This document shows, piece after piece, positions 1 to 11,808 of a DNA stretch of 64,000 bases; the stretch's first letter is position 1; each line of letters starts with the position of its first letter. Made by a program: the position numbers and the translations under genes. Under the pieces are notes generated by a model that had not been told where the DNA came from, ran no database searches, and saw only the letters and a list, made by a program, of their open reading frames with translations. Origin of the DNA: Aquatica leii (taxonomy: Eukaryota > Arthropoda > Insecta > Coleoptera > Lampyridae); contig CM069434.1 in assembly GCA_035610365.1 (NCBI GenBank), positions 125,358,895 to 125,422,894 on the forward strand, in the 5' to 3' direction.

Positions 1-3000
1 TATTATTATTGTTTACAGATTCGTCGCCGGAGGATGGACGCGTGCGCCCTCCTAGTTAGTGGTAAGATTTCACCAATGTTTTGTGTTTGTTTTTTCTTAA
101 GTAGGAATTAGTTAAAGTTTCGGTGGCCCATATGCTTGCACTATATGCTTGGCTGTATGGTGAGCACAGTGATTAATTTAGAATTCATTTCTTTATATGT
201 AGTACCTTTGGAAAAATATGTGACAAAAAATTTCTGTAAAAATCTTTTTATGCTTATGAGTTTTTAGAACGTCAATTCAAGTTGGAGACCTTTATTTTGT
301 AAAATTTTATTAATAAAATGTCTATTTTAATTATTTTAACTAATTTCTGTTAATATATTTTAACCGTATCTTATTGTATTTAATATGAATTATGTTTGTA
401 ATTAATTGTAAACACTTGTATTATTATTGTTTACAGATTCGTCGCCGGAGGATGGACGCGTCCGTCCTACTAGTTAGTGGTAAGATTTCACCAATGTTTT
501 GTGTTTGTTTTTTCTTAAGTAGGAATTAGTTAAAGTTTCGGTGGCCCATATGCTTGCACTATATGCTTGGCTGTATGGTGAGCACAGTGATTAATTTAGA
601 ATTCATTTCTTTATATGTAGTACCTTTGGAAGAATATGTGACAAAAAAATTTCTGTAAAAAAATCTTTTTATGCTTATGAGTTTTTAGAACGTCAATTCA
701 AGTTGGAGACCTTTATTTTGTAAAATTTTATTAATAAAATGTCTATTTTAATTATTTTAACTAATTTCTGTTAATATATTTTAACCGTATCTTATTGTAT
801 TTAATATGAATTATGTTTGTAATTAATTGTAAACACTTGTATTATTATTGTTTACAGATTCGTCGCCGGAGGATGGACGCGTCCGTCCTACTAGTTAGTG
901 GTAAGATTTCACCAATGTTTTGTGTTTGTTTTTCTTAAGTAGGAATTAGTTAAAGTTTCGGTGGCCCATATGCTTGCACTATATGCTTGGCTGTATGGTG
1001 AGCACAGTGATTAATTTAGAATTCATTTCTTTATATGTAGTACCTTTGGAAAAATATGTGACAAAAAATTTCTGTAAAAATCTTTTTATGCTTATGAGTT
1101 TTTAGAACGTCAATTCAAGTTGGAGACCTTTATTTTGTAAAATTTTATTAATAAAATGTCTATTTTAATTATTTTAACTAATTTCTGTTAATATATTTTA
1201 ACCGTATCTTATTGTATTTAATATGAATTATGTTTGTAATTAATTGTAAACACTTGTATTATTATTGTTTACAGATTCGTCGCCGGAGGGGATGGACGCG
1301 TCCGTCCTACTAGTTAGTGGTAAGATTTCACCAATGTTTTGTGTTTGTTTTTTCTTAAGTAGGAATTAGTTAAAGTTTCGGTGGCCCATATGCTTGCACT
1401 ATATGCTTGGCTTTATGGTGAGCACAGTGATTAATTTAGAATTCATTTCTTTATATGTAGTACCTTTGGAAGAATATGTGACAAAAAAATTTCTGTAAAA
1501 AAATCTTTTTATGCTTATGAGTTTTTAGAACGTCAATTCAAGTTGGAGACCTTTATTTTGTAAAATTTTATTAATAAAATGTCTATTTTAATTATTTTAA
1601 CTAATTTCTGTTAATATATTTTAACCGTATCTTATTGTATTTAATATGAATTATGTTTGTAATTAATTGTAAACACTTGTATTATTATTGTTTACAGATT
1701 CGTCGCCGGAGGGAGGGACGCGTCCGTCCTACTAGTTAGTGGTAAGATTTCACCAATGTTTTGTGTTTGTTTTTTCTTAAGTAGGAATTAGTTAAAGTTT
1801 CGGTGGCCCATATGCTTGCACTATATGCTTGGCTGTATGGTGAGCACAGTGATTAATTTAGAATTCATTTCTTTATATGTAGTACCTTTGGAAAAATATG
1901 TGACAAAAAAATTTCTGTAAAAAATCTTTTTATGCTTATGAGTTTTTAGAACGTCAATTCAAGTTGGAGACCTTTATTTTGTAAAATTTTATTAATAAAA
2001 TGTCTATTTTAATTATTTTAACTAATTTCTGTTAATATATTTTAACCGTATCTTATTGTATTTAATATGAATTATGTTTGTAATTAATTGTAAACACTTG
2101 TATTATTATTGTTTACAGATTCGTCGCCGGAGGGGATGGACGCGTCCGTCCTACTAGTTAGTGGTAAGATTTCACCAATGTTTTGTGTTTGTTTTTTCTT
2201 AAGTAGGAATTAGTTAAAGTTTCGGTGGCCCATATGCTTGCACTATATGCTTGGCTGTATGGTGAGCACAGTGATTAATTTAGAATTCATTTCTTTATAT
2301 ATGGTACCTTTGGAAGAATATGTGACAAAAAAATTTCTGTAAAAAAATCTTTTTATGCTTATGAGTTTTTAGAACGTCAATTCAAGTTGGAGACCTTTAT
2401 TTTGTAAAATTTTATTAATAAAATGTCTATTTTAATTATTTTAACTAATTTCTGTTAATATATTTTAACCGTATCTTATTGTATTTAATATGAATTATGT
2501 TTGTAATTAATTGTAAACACTTGTATTATTATTGTTTACAGATTCGTCGCCGGAGGGGATGGACGCGTCCGTCCTACTAGTTAGTGGTAAGATTTCACCA
2601 ATGTTTTGTGTTTGTTTTTTCTTAAGTAGGAATTAGTTAAAGTTTCGGTGGCCCATATGCTTGCACTATATGCTTGGCTGTATGGTGAGCACAGTGATTA
2701 ATTTAGAATTCATTTCTTTATATGTAGTACCTTTGGAAAAATATGTGACAAAAAAATTTCTGTAAAAATCTTTTTATGCTTATGAGTTTATAGAACGTCA
2801 ATTCAAGTTGGAGACCTTTATTTTGTAAAATTTTATTAATAAAATGTCTATTTTAATTATTTTAACTAATTTCTGTTAATATATTTTAACCGTATCTTAT
2901 TGTATTTAATATGAATTATGTTTGTAATTAATTGTAAACACTTGTATTATTATTGTTTACAGATTCGTCGCCGGAGGGGATGGACGCGTCCGTCCTACTA

Positions 3001-4435
3001 GTTAGTGGTAAGATTTCACCAATGTTTTGTGTTTGTTTTTTCTTAAGTAGGAATTAGTTAAAGTTTCGGTGGCCCATATGCTTGCACTATATGCTTGGCT
3101 GTATGGTGAGCACAGTGATTAATTTAGAATTCATTTCTTTATATGTAGTACCTTTGGAAGAATATGTGACAAAAAAATTTCTGTAAAAAAATCTTTTTAT
3201 GCTTATGAGTTTTTAGAACGCCAATTCAAGTTGGAGACCTTTATTTTGTAAAATTTTATTAATAAAATGTCTATTTTAATTATTTTAACTAATTTCTGTT
3301 AATATATTTTAACCGTATCTTATTGTATTTAATATGAATTATGTTTGTAATTAATTGTAAACACTTGTATTATTATTGTTTACAGATTCGTCGCCGGAGG
3401 GGATGGACGCGTCCGTCCTACTAGTTAGTGGTAAGATTTCACCAATGTTTTGTGTTTGTTTTTTCTTAAGTAGGAATTAGTTAAAGTTTCGGTGGCCCAT
3501 ATGCTTGCACTATATGCTTGGCTGTATGGTGAGCACAGTGATTAATTTAGAATTCATTTCTTTATATGTGGTACCTTTGGAAAAATATGTGACAAAAAAA
3601 TTTCTGTAAAAAAATCTTTTTGTGCTTATGAGTTTATAGAACGTCAATTCAAGTTGGAGACCTTTATTTTGTAAAATTTTATTAATAAAATGTCTATTTT
3701 AATTATTTTAACTAATTTCTGTTAATATATTTTAACCGTATCTTATTGTATTTAAGATGAATTATGTTTGTAATTAACTGTAAACACTTGTATTATTATT
3801 GTTTACAGATTCGTCGCCGGAGGGGATGGACGCGTCCGTCCTACTAGTTAGTGGTAAGATTTCACCAATGTTTTGTGTTTGTTTTTTCTTAAGTAGGAAT
3901 TAGTTAAAGTTTCGGTGGCCCATATGCTTGCACTATATGCTTGGCTGTATGGTGAGCACAGTGATTAATTTAGAATTCATTTCTTTATATGTGGTACCTT
4001 TGGAAAAATATGTGACAAAAAAATTTCTGTAAAAAAATCTTTTTGTGCTTATGAGTTTATAGAACGTCAATTCAAGTTGGAGACCTTTATTTTGTAAAAT
4101 TTTATTAATAAAATGTCTATTTTAATTATTTTAACTAATTTCTGTTAATATATTTTAACCGTATCTTATTGTATTTAAGATGAATTATGTTTGTAATTAA
4201 CTGTAAACACTTGTATTATTATTGTTTACAGATTCGTCGCCGGAGGGGATGGACGCGTCCGTCGTACTAGTTAGTGGTAAGATTTCACCAATGTTTTGTG
4301 TTTGTTTTTTCTTAAGTAGGAATTAGTTAAAGTTTCGGTGGCCCATATGCTTGCACTGTATGCTTGGCTGTATGGTGGGCACAGTGATTCATTTAAAATT
4401 AATTTTTTTATATGTCGTACCTTTGGAAAAATATA
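1..4435 (+). repeat. Tandem array A, ~420-bp mini-exon units
   Basis: Eleven head-to-tail copies of a ~420-bp unit; the array enters from the left edge and decays after about 4380-4435. Each unit has the 3' splice site TGTTTACAG, a GC-rich exon of 43-45 nt, the donor GTAAGATTT and an AT-rich intron. Exon coordinates: 19-61, 437-479, 858-900, 1275-1319, 1698-1741, 2119-2163, 2542-2586, 2963-3007, 3386-3430, 3809-3853, 4232-4276. Seven are 45 nt; the first three are 43 and the fifth is 44. Units 1-8 alternate between two intron variants (TTTGGAAAAA and TTTGGAAGAA), so the array also has a dimeric period of ~840 bp. Exons 2-10 encode the ..SVLLVS form where in frame, and the last encodes ..SVVLVS. 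The unit is nearly identical to that of array B. Confidence 0.95.
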
Positions 4436-4814
4436 TGTTGGCAATACAAATCATTTTACTGCTTTTTGGTGCAAGTGTGTTCGTTAGTTATATCCGCGTA
4501 TCCGCCATAACTCTTATTTTATCATTTGAATCATTGCTGATTAGACGTGCACGTGACGTTTGATTTGATAATGAACTTTCAAAACGCGGGAAAGTTGTTA
4601 ATAAACTTATTCTCTAGAAAAGATTAAAACGTATTTTTCTTTGATACTACAAGGTAAATTCTTATTAATTAAATTTCACTTTGTATTTTGGAGTTTAGAG
4701 GTTATTACGGTTATTAGAACATTAGATAGTGACTTTGTGGGTGCCATAGATAATAAGGGTGGGTGTCATGTGGGTGCTCAGGTATCTGATAAGATGGGTT
4801 CGTTGGTGTGGTAA
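19..4814 (+). CDS. 3' part of an upstream mini-exon repeat gene (gene A, partial)
   Basis: Inferred spliced gene whose 5' end lies left of the window. Its visible exons are the 11 array-A mini-exons, each phase 1-1 with consensus splice sites, and probably a terminal exon at 4699-4814. In-frame exons (45 nt) encode DSSPEGMDASVLLVS, a 15-residue repeat. The 43- and 44-nt copies would break the frame unless skipped, edited in the assembly, or non-functional. By analogy with the gene feeding array B, its first exons should lie upstream. What is seen: exon periodicity, splice sites, phase. What is inferred: that the units are transcribed and joined, and that this is a paralogue of the array-B gene rather than a silent satellite. 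I recognise no named family. Confidence 0.4.
4618..4653 (+). CDS. Candidate small exon after array A
   Basis: A 36-nt segment lies between an acceptor (TTATTCTCTAG) and a donor (GTAAATT). It is open in the phase-1 frame and would add 12 residues (EKIKTYFSLILQ). Its length is a multiple of three, so including or skipping it keeps the frame into the next exon. The acceptor region also resembles HSE-promoter sequence near 29203 (TTCTC.GAAAAGAT), so this could be a chance splice-site pair. Confidence 0.2.
4699..4814 (+). CDS. Candidate terminal coding exon of gene A
   Basis: Downstream of array A, an acceptor (TTTGGAGTTTAG) is followed by 37 open codons in the frame set by phase 1 (G joined to AG gives Glu), ending in TAA at 4812-4814. 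The exon is richer in G and Gly codons than its surroundings, and includes the residues DNKGGCHVGAQVSDKMG. A poly(A) signal follows at 4881. The phase agrees with entry from either the last mini-exon or the candidate exon at 4618. A donor-like GGTAAAT overlaps the stop, so a longer gene is possible. No homologue is recognised. Confidence 0.35.
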
Positions 4815-4880
4815 ATTGGGATCTGCTTTAAAAATGAGGTAGCAGAGATGTGTTTGTAATTTGCTGAAAAACAAATTTTT

Positions 4881-4886
4881 AATAAA
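4881..4886 (+). terminator. Poly(A) signal after candidate gene A
   Basis: AATAAA lies 67 bases after the candidate stop codon and is followed by a T-rich stretch. Such hexamers are frequent in AT-rich DNA; the support is its position. Confidence 0.3.
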
Positions 4887-5370
4887 AGCATCTTTATCAA
4901 TAAGTTTGAAAATATATACTTTGGCAAAGCTGTTGATAATTCGTCTACTTGTGATTTTGAATCTAACGTTGTCGGTCATCTTACATTTGTGTGTGATTCA
5001 TTTCTTAATCTTTTTTCCTGAGCACCCGAAGAGATGTTATTGTATATATGTTATTATATATATCACACAAGGTAGATATTGTGCATTATTTACATTTTGT
5101 ATGAATAAAATTTATTTGAGCACGACCAGATTTTGAAGTCAGCACCTCTGATGAGTTATAGTGTTTATATGATGATAGTCATTTAAATTAATCTAAATTA
5201 CAAAGTCAATAATGCTGACTTGAGCAAGCGTAACGTGCTGATCTGTAAGTAGTTAATTCTGTAAAATGTAGATCTTATCATTCATAAAATTGTATTATCT
5301 TTACCTAACCATTAATTAAACTTAATTAATTAATTTTGTTAGGTGACCCCATATTTTTTACATAACGATA
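4887..5370. other. AT-rich intergenic stretch
   Basis: No gene, repeat or RNA is seen here. The short open frames on both strands lack any recognisable motif. Confidence 0.5.
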
Positions 5371-7048
5371 ATGCCACGGAAGCAATATCTTGAATTATCG
5401 AGAGAAGGCAGAGCAAAACGTGAAGAAATTTGTAAGACAAGCAACTTGTTCTTCAACACATGGTTCTATCAGTGAGAGAGATAAGAGACAAAGTAACTGT
5501 AAAGAGTTAAATGTAAATCCTACTCATAGCAGCTGTATAAATGAAGGAAATGAAACAATTTGTAACCCAGTCAAATAACAAAAATTCTAATTTTAAACTG
5601 TTTCAAATGCTGAATGAAAATCAATTTTCTGATTAATCTTCTGAGGAAACAGAAGAGTCAACTAATCATACTGATTCAGAAACCTTTGATATTAAGGACA
5701 AACTAAGAGATTGGGCGGTGCAGTTTAAATTGAGTCATATTTGTATTTCTGCATTATTGTGCATTTTGAAAATGCATAAAGGTTTCAATTTGCCTTGCGA
5801 TGCTAGGACTTTACTAAAAACACCTTCAAATATATGTGTAATATCTGTTGAACCAGGGAATTATTCTCATTTGGGAATAGAATTTGGTATAAAACACTTG
5901 TGGTCCATTGTAAAAGAGGATGTAGATAGTTTTAAGTTACTTATAGGAATTGATGGACTGCTATTATTTAAAAGTAGTTCTTGTGAAGAATGACCTATTC
6001 TAGCATCTGTGTGTAATATTTCCTCAATTAAGTCGATGATATTCCCAATTCATATTTATGTTGGAAAAAGCAAACCACTAAATTGTAGTATGTATCTTGC
6101 AATGTTTATAAAAGAAGCACTAAAAATATTTGAGGAAAAGATTTTATTAAATGGAAAGTTGATAACTGTCAAATAAAAGGATTTATTTGCGACGCGCCTG
6201 CTAAATCTTTTGTCATGGGTGTGAGGGGTCACACTGGCTACTACTCTTGTACTAAATGTAAGCAATCGGGAGTTAGGGTACTGAACCGGATGACTTTACC
6301 TGATTGTGATGCTCCTTCAAGAACCCATGAAGAATTTCTCCAAAAGTCAGATGAAGATTTTCGTAGGAATTAAACTCCACTAATCCAATTAAAGAACATT
6401 GACTTTATTAAATCTTTCCCATATGACTATATGCACCTGGTCTGCTTTGGAGTAATGCGAACTCTTATGTATATATGGATTTTTGGCCCTGTTCCTTTAA
6501 AATTTTCCTCACATATTATAAATTCCATATCAGATATGCTTGTTACCCTTGCACCCTTTATACCAGTGGAAAGCTTTGTTCAATTAGTGAAATAAAAATT
6601 TGGAAGGCCACGAACATTTTCAAAGTTTATCAATTTCTATTTCTATTCTCTTGAGTCAAAAGTATCACTTAAAATACCATAGTTATGCAAAAAGTCTTTT
6701 ACAACATTTTGTGAAACGCACTGCTTCTCTATATAGAGCACATTTCGTAACTCATAATGTTCATGCTTTATACATTTGCCAGATGACGTTTTAAATTTTG
6801 GTCCGTTAGATTCATTCAGTGCTTTTAGATTTGAAAATTTCTTACAAGTATTTAAAAAAATTATTCGGAAAGGCGATAAACCTTTACAACAAATTGTAAA
6901 AAGGCTTATTGAAATGATAAATTCAAAGTTATGGTTTTCTGTAGATCATTTCCAATTTATCGAATTACATTTTTCAAAACCACATACGACTGGACCGTTA
7001 CTACCAGGATGTAATTTCTTACAACAATTTTCTTGTGAAAACTTTTAA
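5371..7048 (+). pseudogene. Decayed transposase-domain protein (DYMHL family)
   Basis: Fragments in all three forward frames collectively match the large family of insect uncharacterised transposase-domain proteins. In order they are: an N-terminus starting MPRKQYLELSREGRAKR at 5371; an acidic linker; a block with DKLRDWAVQFKLSHI and GIDGLLLFKSS (5700-5990); the hallmark FPYDYMHLVCFGVMR near 6415-6465; and LPDDVLNFGPLDSFSAFRFENF plus RKGDKPLQQIVKRL near 6776-6910. Several frameshifts and stops separate these blocks, for example TGA after the first 33 codons and TAA at 5576. Family assignment rests on memory of the conserved motifs; I infer a dead DNA-transposon gene. The DUF4806-like pseudogene just downstream may belong to the same element. 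Confidence 0.65.
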
Positions 7049-8199
7049 AATTATTACTACTTCACAAGCAAACTCCTGCAGCATTCAACATTGTTTTTTC
7101 AACAAATATACAATGTATGGTTATTTTATGTAAGAAGTTTCTGAAAACGGAATTTTTTTTTTGATACATTAATTAACAGTTCTCTATTGGAAAAAATGAG
7201 GGCGTGTACTAGTGTACACATGTAAGAAGTGAAACTTCTTTATGGCCTTATTTTTCGCAAAATGATCTACATGCAACTTTTCAGAAATTGGTTAAATAAA
7301 GTTAAATTAGATAAAGTTTAAACAAAAGGATTTTATTATCATAGACATGTATACAAATAATACAATTATTTCACTTTAACTTTTTGCTACTAAGATTATT
7401 ACAGCATTTCATTAATTGTAATAGAATTATTACTATCATTGTCATCGTTATTATATATTTTTGTAATTAATGGCTTATGGTAACTGAAATATGAAATTGA
7501 ATCTACAAAAATTAGTTAATTGATTTACAAAAATTAATAACATATTTCAGAATTTATACTCTATGCCAATTAATTGATGTTCATTAAATTAGCAGTCGTA
7601 TTAATTAAAAATGTGACGCGTAACGAAATAAGCGACATGCTATCCCTACTGCGTTGGAGAAACTGAAAGTACTCTTCGTCTGAACCAACCGTGGTAGGGG
7701 CAAGAAAAAGATGGCGCGTAACGAAAAAATGTGACGCGTAAAATGTGACGGTAAATTTTTTTCCAACGTCTATAAAGAAGTTTCATTTCAAAAAAGATGG
7801 CGCGTAAGATCGGCATGTTGCTTTTCCTTTAGTTCATTTGTCTTAAATTATTTTGTATAAGTGTAATTCTATGTATATAAGATGTCGCAGTTTTTTTAAC
7901 AGTTTCAAAATTTTTAAAATTTAGTTTGTTATATATTAGAAAGGATGTTGGTCATTGTTTACTGCTTATATCCTGCTATATTAACATTCAACATAAATGT
8001 TACTTTGCACCCTTAATGATGGAAATTATTTATTACCAGGTTAGAATATTTTATTTTTAATTAATGTAAGTGACTTAGGATAAAACCTGAAACAAATTTT
8101 ACTTAGTATTTGCAGTATTTGTAACCATGTGTTTAATTTACCTGATTTAGATGACATTGTTTATTAATATATCACATTTCCTTCTTTGAAATTATAAAA
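7049..8199. other. Non-coding stretch with a MITE-like element
   Basis: AT-rich DNA without recognisable coding potential. It contains the inverted-repeat element described separately (7226-7789), and nothing else is supported. Confidence 0.5.
7226..7789. mobile_element. MITE-like element with short inverted ends
   Basis: The 18-base ends at 7226-7243 (GAAGTGAAACTTCTTTAT) and 7772-7789 are inverted copies with one mismatch. The interior near 7611-7750 holds repeated GTGACGCGTAA or GATGGCGCGTAA motifs, and another copy lies just outside at 7796-7809. No coding region is present. A non-autonomous DNA transposon is a reasonable reading, but no clear target duplication was found. Confidence 0.35.
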
Positions 8200-9088
8200 A
8201 TAAATATGATTGTAAAAGCAATGAAAGAAATCAGTTTGGAATAGTAAGATTTCTCGACGAAAATTGGGCCCCAGGAATGATCTCTATGAATTGGGTAACT
8301 AACGACCAGAGATATTGTTACTATCCAAACGTTAAATCAAATTAAATCAGGGATAAATTAATAAAACAGCGAGAACCGCCTAACGAGTCATGGATACATT
8401 GCCCTATTCGAATATTAAAGCAGTTTGGTAAATTTAGAAGTAGTCATTTTTATTATTTGGTCTGTTTAGATACTTATCATAACGCAAGATTGCGATTAAG
8501 ACAGGCAGAAGATACTTCTTCCATAGAATCGGAAATGGAAAGAGAAAGACCAAGGAAGCTAAAGAAGAAAAATGTCATTCTTACTGAAGAAAGTTCAGAA
8601 GATGAAGAAATAAATAGCAATTCATCTTACCCAAAATCGGTTTTGGAGGATTATCCAGAACCTCCAAAAGCAAGTGAAATGACGTCTTCAACAACAACTC
8701 CTGAAGCACGTTCCTCCATGCCTTCATGCTCTAAATCTACTGGATTTGCCACCAATTATAAAATGATAGGTAACTGTTGCTTTTGACAAAATGACTGTCT
8801 CATGTTGACTGTTTTCTATCTTCCAGAAAACGATATAAAAACTTTAAAGACCCAACAAGGACAACTTTTAGCCATAATATCTGATTTGTATACTGTTGTA
8901 AAAGAACTAGATAATAAAATGAACTTGTTGCTCGATAATGACAGAACATTAACTGAAGGTGATGAAAATGCAATTATCGGATGCCTTCCTGCATCAATAC
9001 TTGCCGAATTTCTAGTGGAGTGGGCTAAAAACTGAATGATGATGATGACGACGTGAAATTTAAAAAACAATTGGTACGTTATTGGTGA
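8200..9088 (+). pseudogene. DUF4806-like protein, three-exon pseudogene
   Basis: Three exons can be joined. Exon 1 ends at 8427 (donor GTAAAT) and includes FGIVRFLDENW and WVTNDQRYCYYPN. Exon 2 is 8470-8769, with TYHNARLRLRQAED and then an acidic and basic linker (ERERPRKLKKKN). Exon 3 starts at 8827 with ENDIKTLKTQQGQLLAII, a likely coiled coil. The order (an N-terminal Trp/Tyr-rich module, REPPNESW, an AR.RLRQAED helix, then a C-terminal domain) matches insect proteins annotated with DUF4806, from memory. An in-frame TAA follows YYPNVKSN. A frameshift after FLVEWAKN separates the later NDDDDDVKFKKQLVRYW segment, and a TGA at 9086-9088 truncates the domain. Exon 1 has no clear start codon. 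Confidence 0.6.
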
Positions 9089-9240
9089 ACTATTTAGGGT
9101 ATAAGTACATTCAGCAGAATATAGGACACGTACACCAGTTTTAATTATCAATCAATACTTTTAATTAATGCTTTTACAAGTCAAAATATACATGACTAAA
9201 TTAATGGTATAACTTGTAAGTACTTAAAGTTCGTTAATAA

Positions 9241-9296
9241 TATATAATAATATATATATATATATATGTATATATATATTATATATATATATATCT
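9241..9296. repeat. (AT)n microsatellite
   Basis: Interrupted alternating AT dinucleotides over about 55 bases. Confidence 0.9.
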
Positions 9297-9525
9297 GATG
9301 TCTACGTTATCTCAATTATTAATAATACTTTGTCAGGTTTACGTAGTTCGTATCAGTCCGATAACGACAAATACATACTGTTTCGTTAATGCTTGATGAC
9401 TTCGTCAACTTACTTGTGCTTTTTTAAGTCATAGTTGTTTGTTTTGAAACTAGTTTAGTGTCGTGGCAAGTGCAAGTATAAGTAATAAATATAAACAATG
9501 TCAACGGACCGATTTCACAAGGCTG
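9297..9525. other. Short non-coding stretch
   Basis: Probably the 3' flank or end of the hAT element that follows; no terminal inverted repeat could be identified. Confidence 0.3.
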
Positions 9526-11808
9526 CTAAGATATATAAAACAGAAAGAAAGTCACAAAAACAAACTTTTTTTTCTTATTTAGAGTGTTGGTAAGGTCGCT
9601 TTCAATCGAGAGTATTCCTAAAAATTGTAATCTTTTGTCTGTCATAACAGTTCTATATTTGTTTTTAATTATTGTTAATTTCGAAAATGAACGCTCTGCT
9701 TCACAACTGGTTACAGGTAGAGTTAAAAACAACTTTAAGGCTGTGTAGAAATTGGGAAATACATCTATCATTCCCTTACTGTAGATAATGTTTAACATTG
9801 CTGAACAACTCATGTTTTTTTTTTGGGATTCGAGATTGTTAGATATTGTTTGAACTGCGTCGCTTCACTAATGATATCTTCTTCAAGATCCTTGCTATAA
9901 TATTCGATAATTGTCTTAAAACTGTTCTTGTCAATATTATCTACCGAAACATTCATATTCCCTATATCAAATAGACATTTAAATTTAACAGTTATATCTC
10001 GGTAGATAGCACTTCGACGATTTAAGTCGCCTATCAAAAAATCTAAAAGTTTATTGAGTATTTCAACTCTAAATTTATCTTTCCCAGTAAATAATGGAGC
10101 CTCCATTTCCTTATTTGCGAACTATATTCTTTTTTTTCGTTTATTGGATTCGGCATATTCTTTTTCAACATCTTCGCTTAGTTCCTTACCGTTTTCTTCC
10201 AATTGATCAGCTTCTAATTCATTTTTTTTCTGATATCTTGTATAAACAGTTTTAAAGAATCCAATAAATGGAATCCTTCTTGTACATATATCCAAACTAG
10301 GCGTTTGTAGTTTCGTAGAAACCTTATTAAAGCGCTCTAAAATTTTTTCCCAAATTACTGTTAACATAACATATTCTAATTTAATGAGCTTTTTGTATAT
10401 ATTTTTGGCCCCGTTTCTACAATCAGTCTTTTCTGTTTCATCCATGCATATATATTTTAAAGTCTTTAAAATATCATCGTAACCAATTTTAAGTGCTCTA
10501 ACAGCTTCGTAATGAGCACACCATCTAGTAACACTTAAAGATTTTAAGGTGTATTGAAGTTTGGCAATAGTTGATATTATATTCCATCTATGAGGCAAAG
10601 CAGAGAAAAAAACATACAACGACTGGAGGATCCCAAAATAATCAACGATTTCTGGAATTAACTTTACAGCCTCTGTTCCCACAAGGTTTAATGAATATGC
10701 CGAACAAGGTATAAAATCTGCAAACCTGTTAATTGTCTTAAAACGCGCTTGAACTCCATTATATCGACCACTCATATTAGCTGCGTTGTCGTATGACTGT
10801 CCTCGAATGTTTTGCAAAGGAAGACCAGTTTCGTTCAAAAATGAACATATTTCTTCGAACAAATATTCCGATGTGTGACTCTCAATTGGAATAAACGTCA
10901 AAAACCGTTCGTAAGGCAGTCCCTGATAACAATATCTTACAACAGTGGCTAGTTGGTCAATGTGTGCTAAGTCTGGTGTGGAATCTACAATGATCGAATA
11001 CTATTGAACGTCATCTTTATTTATTTGATCGACTATAGCCCTTAACACTTGCTTTCCCATTATTGAAACTAGTTCTTCGTACGTAGCTTTAGACAAATAG
11101 GAAACTGATCTCTCTAATGTAGACTGGCATTTTTTTGAGATGTTCTTGCAGAAATGGGTCAAATTCTGAAATAAGCTCAATAATTCCCATAAAATTTCCA
11201 TTGCTTGCGGAGCCCCATTTTTCTTCTTAATGCTAAACCTCTTTGACACAAAAATTTTAAAACTGCTACAACTCTTTGTAAGACTTGGTAAAAGTGTGTA
11301 ACTTCTTTTTTAGTTTGTTCTTCTAATTGTTTGTCGATGGTGTTTTTATTTTCTTTCCTTGCAAACCATGTTAAAATCGACTGCTTGTGACCTTTACTTT
11401 CCTGGTGCATATCCAACAACCGCAAAATGTTAGACCAGTCGTTTAGCCCAGTTTTAAACCTGGAATCTACCAATGAGAACAATTTACACGCATGTATTCT
11501 TTAGCAAAACTTCTGTTAGCAGTATGAGAACTTGTGGATTCGTAATTTTGTCCCTGAAAACTATTTGTATCGTTTTCATTATCAATAGTTTTTTGTGAAG
11601 TATTGGGTTGGCATTTTGTTCTTTCCACATTTTCTTTATCTTCTATTATTGTAGAAATAATGGTTTGCTTATTCTCTCCGGGAAGATTGACTTTATTTGG
11701 AACAAAAAACTGTGTTAATTTTGTATGCTTCATTTTTTCTTGCTCCTTTTTTTCTTTTAATTTTCGTTTTTGGGAACCGGAGAAATAATGTCTTTGTCTA
11801 TCAGACAT
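9526..11808 (-). pseudogene. hAT-type transposase pseudogene (ZMYM1-like, DUF4371)
   Basis: Read from 11808 down, the start is MSDRQRHYFSGSQKRKLK, a typical opening of insect 'zinc finger MYM-type protein 1-like' hAT transposases. A SKGHKQSILTW segment follows near 11400. The DUF4371 core comes next, with DSTPDLAHIDQL near 10985 and GQSYDNAANMSGRYNGVQ near 10790; these carry acidic residues of the RNase H-like fold. The expected CAAHSLNL is CSAYSLNL here, with the His lost. The C-terminal hAT dimerisation region is at 9526-9813 (LPVTSCEAERSFSKL). At least three frameshifts (near 11467-11482, 11177-11249 and 9810) and an in-frame stop next to 11001 show it is dead. Confidence 0.8.

Noticed and set aside
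4351..4563. 70-codon frame at the end of array A
   Set aside because: It runs through the intron part of the last unit and across its donor; other units have stops there, and no motif is seen.
4722..5136. Opposing frames of 85 and 91 codons
   Set aside because: They are hydrophobic, AT-driven frames with no homology features; the minus frame overlaps the candidate terminal exon.
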